Positions 6,968 to 11,698 of a DNA stretch of 11,698 bases are shown piece by piece. The DNA comes from Parachlorella kessleri (lineage: Eukaryota > Chlorophyta > Trebouxiophyceae > Chlorellales > Chlorellaceae): positions 1 through 11,698 of the forward strand of contig BBXU01001497.1 in NCBI GenBank assembly GCA_001598975.1, read 5' to 3'. Numbering within the stretch: the first letter of the stretch is position 1; the number at the start of each line of letters is the position of its first letter. The notes below the pieces were generated by a model. It was not told the origin of the DNA, made no database searches, and worked only from the letters and a program-made list of their open reading frames with translations. Made by a program: the position numbers and the translations under genes.

Positions 6968-9900
6968 ATGGGGGCATCAGAGGACGGCCCAGACAGCGCT
7001 GCGGGTGGCGCGGGCATAACTTTCCCGCCGCCTGGGCAGCCAGGCAGAGCGCAGGCCATAGCGGACCTTTTGGCGCAGCAGGAGGAAGAGGAGGCGGCGG
7101 CGCTGGCAGCTATCGATGCAGAAGCGGCAGATGGTGAAGACGAGGAAGCGGGGGAGGAAGAGGAGGTGGAGGAGGGTGGAGCGGCTGTGAATGGTCCCGC
7201 CGTCACACCCACTGCCAAGGAGGAGGAGGTGAATGTCAATGAGCTGGCAGCAGCTCGGGAAGGGCCAGAGCCCGAGGTATCAACGCCCACCAGCAGTCCT
7301 AGCCAGGAGCTGGTAGCAGGGCAGGAGCACAGAGGGCAGCAGCAGCCGGCGCAGCAGCAGCAGCAGCAGAAGCCAGACGCTGGCGGGGGGCGGGACCTCA
7401 CCGCCAGGCGAATCTCTTCGTCCATCTCCCTCAGCTCGCGTTCCCCAGAGCCGCCGCCAGAGTTCATAGACCCCATCAGCGATGAGATTATGCAGGACCC
7501 CGTGGTACTGACGGAGTCGGGACAGACGTACGAACGGGCTGTCATTGAGCGCTGGTTTCAAACCTGCGAGCCCCGCGGCCAGTGCCGTGACCCGCTGACT
7601 GGGACTGTCCTGACAACCCGGAAGGTGAGGGGTCTTGTGCCTTTTCTTGAGGATGGGACGTTGGGCAGGTTTCACATAGAACCAAAGTTGGGCTGTGTGG
7701 CAGCAATGAAGTGGAGAACCCCAATGGTAAATCTTGGCAGTTGATGCAGTGAACAACCGACCATGCCGATTTAAGCCTTGCCATCAACAGGTGGGTGCAT
7801 TATTGTATAAGGTACCTGGTGCCAAGGATATGAAAGTTCTGTGGATCATGCAGGTGGTCCCTAACTATGCGCTCAAGCGCCTGATTTTTGACTGGGCGGA
7901 GCGACACAGCATCCGCGACATCTCCGAATACAGCAAGCAGCATAGCCCCTTACGCCAGCGGCTTACCACCGCTGCCGCTTCCTCCGCAGCAGTGGCCGCC
8001 GCGGCCGTGGCCCGCATGCGCCTGTCGTCGGCCCTGGAAGGTGCCGCTGGGCCTCCGGCCGGGGGAGACAGCACCAGTATAGAGGCAGATACGGCACCTG
8101 AGGCAAGCTACAATGGTGAGCCGGCCCCTGGTAGGGCACCAAGCCCACTGTTGGACGGTGGGCCGCCTGCCGGGCAGCTGGGCAGCGAGGAGGGAGATAA
8201 AGCAGTGAATAATAATCAAGCGGCCAGGCAGCGCTTGGCCAACACCACTCCTGGGGAGGCTGCAGCCGACTCTGGCATGTCCGGCGGGGCTGCTGCTGCA
8301 GCTGCCCCTGCTGCTGCCGCTCCTGCTGCCGGTGCGCCCTCGGGGCCGGCCAGCTACCCTCAATTGTTTGGCGCCCCGCCGGCAGCCCCCCGGCGCCCTG
8401 CCACGTCAGCAGGCGCAGGCGCAGGCAAGATACCACCACCCGCGACGGCGCGCCCGTCTCCCTATCTCCAGCAGCAGACGCTGCCGACTGAAGTAGTGCT
8501 GGGGGCGGGTGGGGTGTACCCATCGGGCAGGCCGGGAGGGGGGGTGTACCCTTCAGCTGAGCGGCCTGCTCGCACAGCACAGGACAAGCTGAGGGATGTG
8601 GACACCTCCTTGCAGGCAAGCACGAGACAATCTCTCCGGAATGCATTACCTACCTCAGGGAAGGACATGCCAACTATAACTACTAAGCTATTCCAAGCGG
8701 TGCAGCCAACTTATGCGCATGACACAGCACCTTAATGGTGTAGCAGCCTGCTAGCAACGAGATGGGCGCTAGGCACCACAAGGGCACTCGCATAAATGTA
8801 GGGGCGTACTTAACTCTTACCGTCTTGCCGCCAAGTTTGCACTGCCCGGAATGCTTTCTATCTCAGGGAAGGACATGCACTACTAGACTATTCCAAGCGG
8901 TGCAGCCAACTTCTGCGCCAACAGCCATATATGAGATTGGTTGTTGGCGCAGAAGTTGACTGCGCCGCCTGGTATCGTCTAGTAATGCATGTCTTTCCCT
9001 AAGTAGAATGCATTTTCAGGCAATGCAAAGTTGAGGGCGAGGCGCTACGAGTTAGGTATGCCTCTGCCTTTGCTTCAGGCCCCTTGCGGTGCCTAGCATC
9101 CATTTCGTGGCTGGGAGGCTGCTACACTGAGAAGGAGCCGTGTACTTGGGCACACGAGCACTCATTCAGTGAAGGCGGTTGTGGCCTGGATGTGCAGGCG
9201 CTCCAGCCGGCACAGCTTGTGTCTGGGGGCAAGGGCGCGGCTGCCTACCACTCCTGGACTCTGATGCAGCTGGCAGCAGAAGCCGAGTGCAAGACCAGGA
9301 TGCTGCAGGTTGGTCCGGGCTGATGATGCCTTGCTGCCTCCTTACAATTCCAGCTGTAGCGCCATGCTTTGCCGGCATTAGAAATTGAGGGCAGGGCTAG
9401 GTTGCACTTCGTGATAGAATCGCTCTCCGCACGTGTGTTGGTGCCGGAAACCAATAGAGGGTTGGTAAGGGAGGTTGACCACGTGTGGTGTTGTCAAAGG
9501 AGGCTCCCCGGCTGTGAACCATTTGTATGCTGTGTTGTACGCAGTCTTGAGTCTATTCCTTAGCAGCCTACCTGCTGCTGTGTTTGCTCACGTGCGCTGT
9601 GCTGTGTGCACTCCATGGTCATCCCCGTGTGTTTGCAAATGTGTGCTGTGCTGTGCTGTGCGCAGTCCCGGGTCATCCCCTTGGCAGTCTACCTGCTAGG
9701 CCAGCCCGACATGGGGGATGCCAAGGCATCTCTGGCTGGCCTGCTGCAACGCCTCTCAGGTACAGGCAGTGGCTGCCCTCAGGGCCAGTCCTTTGGCTGC
9801 CAGGTTGAGAGCCTTCCAAACGCCTGCCACCTCAGCGTCTTACTGAATCCTAAATGACTTAAGCCGTTCCACGGCGGTGGCTTATACCCAGGGTCGCAGA

Positions 9901-11423
9901 CTTTCTTGATAAGTGCAGCTGGGCTTGGCGAGCATGGAAATGGGCGGTAACTGCGGCTGCACAGTCAGGCCATGATGCTCATCTATTGCATAGGTGTCAG
10001 TTGTTCTGCCGGTTATGTGTTTACACTGCCAGACGAGAACCTTTGCTGGAGGGTGTCATACTTGACTCCATCCGTATCTTTCCCCGGTCATGCAGTCGTG
10101 GGCCCGCCCGTGGCCACGGAGATCCTGATGGCCGGGGGCGTCCATGCGCTGGCGCTGCTGGCAGGCGGCTCTGACGACCGCAAGCAGCGGGTGGCGGCAG
10201 CCAACAGCCTCTACTTTATGGGCTGGCTCACTGAACAGATCAGGTGGGCTGGGAATAGCTTTGCACAAACCCGAAACCCTACTTTCCTTGTCACTGCAGC
10301 TCCTTCAGGAAAAACCGTGGTCAGTAGGCAGCACGAATCTGATCAGGTGGGGCGGGGACGGGGAGGGAGTAGGTCGGTGGGGTTAGTGATGAGGATCGGG
10401 GCTTGCGCGCAGAGGGAGGCAGCTTGTGGCAGCGCACCTTTTTATGGTGATGGCAAAGCGACAGTGACAGGTGTCGACGGCACAATTTCTGCTGGCCGGA
10501 AACTGGGCGCCTGTTCCTGTGCCCAAGTGACCTGTGTGTCAATGCAAAGGGTCTGTTGTCAGTCTCCCCATGAATGGAAGCCAATGCCAGGAACTCCTCC
10601 CTCGCGCTGCCCTGCGCTGCAAATGTTAAAAGCAACTCCATGCCGTGCCGCAGGGGTACCGCGGCTGCCACGCTGGCGCAGCAGGCCCAGCAGCAGAAGC
10701 TGCCGCCCAACCCCCTATACGCTCTCTGGCGGTTCTGGGAGGAGGACCCGCCGCGGCCCCCGCCCGGCCCCTCCCAACAGCCAGTAGCAGCGGTAGCAGG
10801 GGGTGGAGGGGCAGGGGGAGCCGCAGCGGAGGCGGATCCTGCATGGGAGGGGACGGGGGCTGTCTGTGTGCCGGCGCCAGTGAGCACGCCCACCCCACAG
10901 GTAGGTCCTAGACAGGGAGGGCTTTCCTGCCTGAGCCGCCTGTGTGCGAGGGCTCTGTTTACTGATTGCCTCCAACTGTGCGAACATGTAGCTCGCCATG
11001 CTCCCTTGGTGTGTTGAAGGATCTAGTCCCTATGGGAGTTGCCGGCACGAGGACGTTGCTCACCCTCTGGTTCAAGACTTGGGTTAGTCAGACAGCATTG
11101 TCCCTCAACAGCGGCAGGGGGTGGGAAGCGACAGCCCTCCTTCATGACGCGCTCACCAGCTGATTGTTCTGACATCCGCAGGTGCCACTGGAGCAGCAGG
11201 GGTGAGTGGGAAGCGCTAGCCCTCCTCCTTGTCGCTCTCAACCCCTCGACTTTCCTGACACCCGCAGGTGCCCCAGGAGCAGCAGGAGGAGTGGGAGGCG
11301 CTGGCCTTCATCACCCACATGCTCAGCAGCGGCCCCGGCGCGGCGGTGGCGGCAGCGGCAGGCCCCGCCAGTGGGGCCACCCCCGTTGCCTCTCTCGATG
11401 TGCGGGCCACCAGCATACCGCAG
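6968..11423 (+). CDS. U-box E3 ubiquitin ligase with armadillo-like repeats (3' end outside window)
   Basis: Seven exons are inferred: 6968-7624, 7854-8615, 9198-9308, 9666-9759, 10096-10243, 10654-10900 and 11268-11423. They give 725 residues so far, with phase kept at every junction (0,0,0,1,2,0). Residues 38-70 are highly acidic and are followed by a Gln run. The U-box is at about 163-238: EFIDPISDEIMQDPVV, then GQTYERAVIERWF, split by intron 1, then VVPNYALKRLIFDWAERH. U-boxes recruit ubiquitin-charged E2 enzymes without zinc. Residues about 255-470 are an Ala/Pro/Gly-rich, probably disordered linker. Armadillo-like helices follow: HSWTLMQLAAEAECKTRMLQ, VIPLAVYLL and GGVHALALLAGGSDDRKQ, then another disordered Pro/Gly-rich stretch. 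Plant PUB proteins share this U-box plus ARM layout, with ARM repeats binding substrate. The ARM assignment is weaker than the U-box. Intron 2 uses a GC donor. The final codons lie past the right edge. Confidence 0.82.
8636..8918 (+). repeat. direct repeat pair inside intron 2 of the U-box gene
   Basis: Bases 8636-8718 and 8846-8918 are diverged copies of one another. They share a 17-base identical block (8654-8670 and 8862-8878) and a 25-base identical block (8688-8712 and 8888-8912). The second block is offset by exactly 200 bases. The first copy carries about ten extra bases between the blocks. Confidence 0.9.
8727..9138. repeat. 412-base intronic inverted repeat (long hairpin)
   Basis: The left arm 8727-8926 pairs with the right arm 8939-9138 around a 12-base loop (8927-8938). 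Inner arms (8850-8926 with 8939-9014) pair base by base with only a handful of mismatches and one bulge. Outer arms are more diverged but keep exact blocks, such as GTGTAGCAGCCT at 8738-8749 with its complement at 9116-9127, and GCTAGGCACC at 8768-8777 with its complement at 9088-9097. Transcribed within the intron, it would form a long double-stranded RNA. It could be a microRNA or siRNA precursor, or a foldback/MITE-type element. No clear target-site duplication was seen. Confidence 0.88.
9545..9698 (+). repeat. tandem decayed copies of acceptor plus start of U-box exon 4
   Basis: The true exon 4 begins at 9666 after a GTGCGCAG acceptor. Two degraded copies precede it in the intron. One begins at 9545 after TACGCAG and matches the exon start through CTACCTGCT. 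The other begins at 9612 after GTGCAC and shares GGTCATCCCC. In the first copy the acceptor AG survives, but the exon-like frame reaches TGA at its second codon. In the second copy the AG has become AC. Confidence 0.75.
11091..11325 (+). repeat. three tandem copies of acceptor plus start of U-box exon 7
   Basis: The true exon 7 starts at 11268 after GACACCCGCAG. An upstream copy with an intact acceptor starts at 11182 after GACATCCGCAG, exactly 86 bases earlier. It repeats GTGCC, GAGCAGCAGG and GTGGGAAGCGCTAGCCCTCC-type sequence. A third, more decayed copy starts at about 11091 and has lost the AG. The middle copy reads VPLEQQG and then a stop, where the real exon continues VPQEQQEEWEALA. Confidence 0.8.
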
Positions 11424-11698
11424 GTGGGTGGGTGTGTGTCTCTTTTCCTGCCGGCATCTGACTTCTTGCATTGATTGTGCAATATGTGGTGCATTGTAGA
11501 CTCCCAGAGTGGGGACTGCAGCAATCAAAAAGCCTGGTTGATTGTGGCAGGGCCCTTTCGCAATGGCGACAGGGTGGGCAAGAGGGAAGGGGCAGCTCGT
11601 GGCTGGCTTGGCCTTGTTGGGGGCACACCTGGGCAGCCTTGCTATTTCATATGTGGTCTTCTCCACTTGCGCTTGAGGTAGGCATGGCGTCGAGGGGG
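11424..11698 (+). other. start of U-box intron 7 and right edge of window
   Basis: The donor GTGGGT at 11424 opens the last intron seen. A frame starting after the acceptor-like CTGCAG at 11521 stays open to the window edge, with a donor-like GTAGGC at about 11675. Its translation (QSKSLVDCGRALSQW and onward) has no armadillo character and its phase cannot be tested without the next exon. No other feature was recognised. Confidence 0.4.

Larger units (their letters stand above)
8616..9197 (+). other. GC-AG intron (intron 2 of the U-box gene) filled by repeats
   Basis: The donor CAG/GCAAGC at 8616 and acceptor GTGCAG/GCG at 9196-9197 join two phase-0 exons. Reading through the donor adds 39 codons and stops at 8733-8735 inside repeated sequence, which marks that extension as non-coding. 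The intron holds a direct repeat and a 412-base inverted repeat that together occupy most of its length. An alternative GT donor further in (about 8700) would add repeat-derived residues to the protein. Confidence 0.7.

Noticed and set aside
7082..7130. Possible ubiquitin-interacting motif in the acidic N-terminus of the U-box protein
   Set aside because: The Glu run followed by Ala/Leu resembles one, but the conserved Ser and the spacing of the central Ala are absent.
6880..7545. 221-codon minus-strand open frame rich in Ser and Cys
   Set aside because: It is the antisense of the acidic and Gln-rich U-box exon 1. Its composition is what complementary GAG/CAG codons would give, and no domain is visible.
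7963..8646. 227-codon minus-strand open frame
   Set aside because: It is the antisense of the low-complexity linker in U-box exon 2, with no family motif.
8616..8735. Extension of U-box exon 2 to the stop at 8735 as the true C-terminus
   Set aside because: The extra residues come from repeated intronic sequence, and phase-compatible armadillo-like exons continue downstream.
9972..10787. 271-codon plus-strand open frame
   Set aside because: Only 10096-10243 is an exon. The flanks are introns and the frame is wrong for exon 6.
11182..11201. Possible 20-base micro-exon reading VPLEQQ
   Set aside because: It has an intact acceptor and a GGTGAGT donor, but its length would shift the frame of exon 7. 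It is better explained as a decayed copy of the exon 7 start.

Overview
This window looks like nuclear DNA from a green alga (core Chlorophyta). Three genes lie head to tail on the + strand. All are split by many short introns (about 100-580 bases). Their proteins carry long Gln/Ala/Gly/Pro-rich inserts, one product is a thylakoid-lumen immunophilin, and TGTAA, the usual chlorophyte polyadenylation motif, occurs after the first gene. All gene models were built by hand from splice sites, phase agreement and remembered family motifs. No transcript or database evidence was available.

Gene 1 (462-3441, six exons, 589 residues) is a DNMT2/TRDMT1-type tRNA cytosine-5 methyltransferase. It has every recognisable catalytic motif plus two large low-complexity inserts, one starting with a Gln/His tract. 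Gene 2 (3977-5998, six exons, 281 residues) is a thylakoid-lumen FKBP of the FKBP20-2 type. It has a bipartite transit peptide, whose stromal part comes from a short separate first exon, and a C-terminal cysteine pair. Gene 3 (6968 to beyond the right edge, seven exons seen, 725 residues so far) is a U-box ubiquitin ligase with an acidic N-terminus, a long disordered linker and armadillo-like repeats.

The genes have unrelated jobs (tRNA modification, photosystem II/lumen folding, ubiquitination) and nothing suggests co-regulation. The unusual content is in the introns. Two of 17 inferred introns use GC donors sharing the same ten bases. One of these, in gene 3, is almost filled by a 412-base inverted repeat with 200-base arms and a 12-base loop, which could be a small-RNA precursor or a foldback element. 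Two other introns of gene 3 each hold decayed tandem copies of the splice acceptor plus the start of the following exon.

The non-coding stretches (1-461, 3442-3976, 5999-6967 and 11424-11698) hold only short hairpins and weak signals. No tRNA, rRNA, CRISPR array, insertion sequence or prokaryotic-style system was seen.
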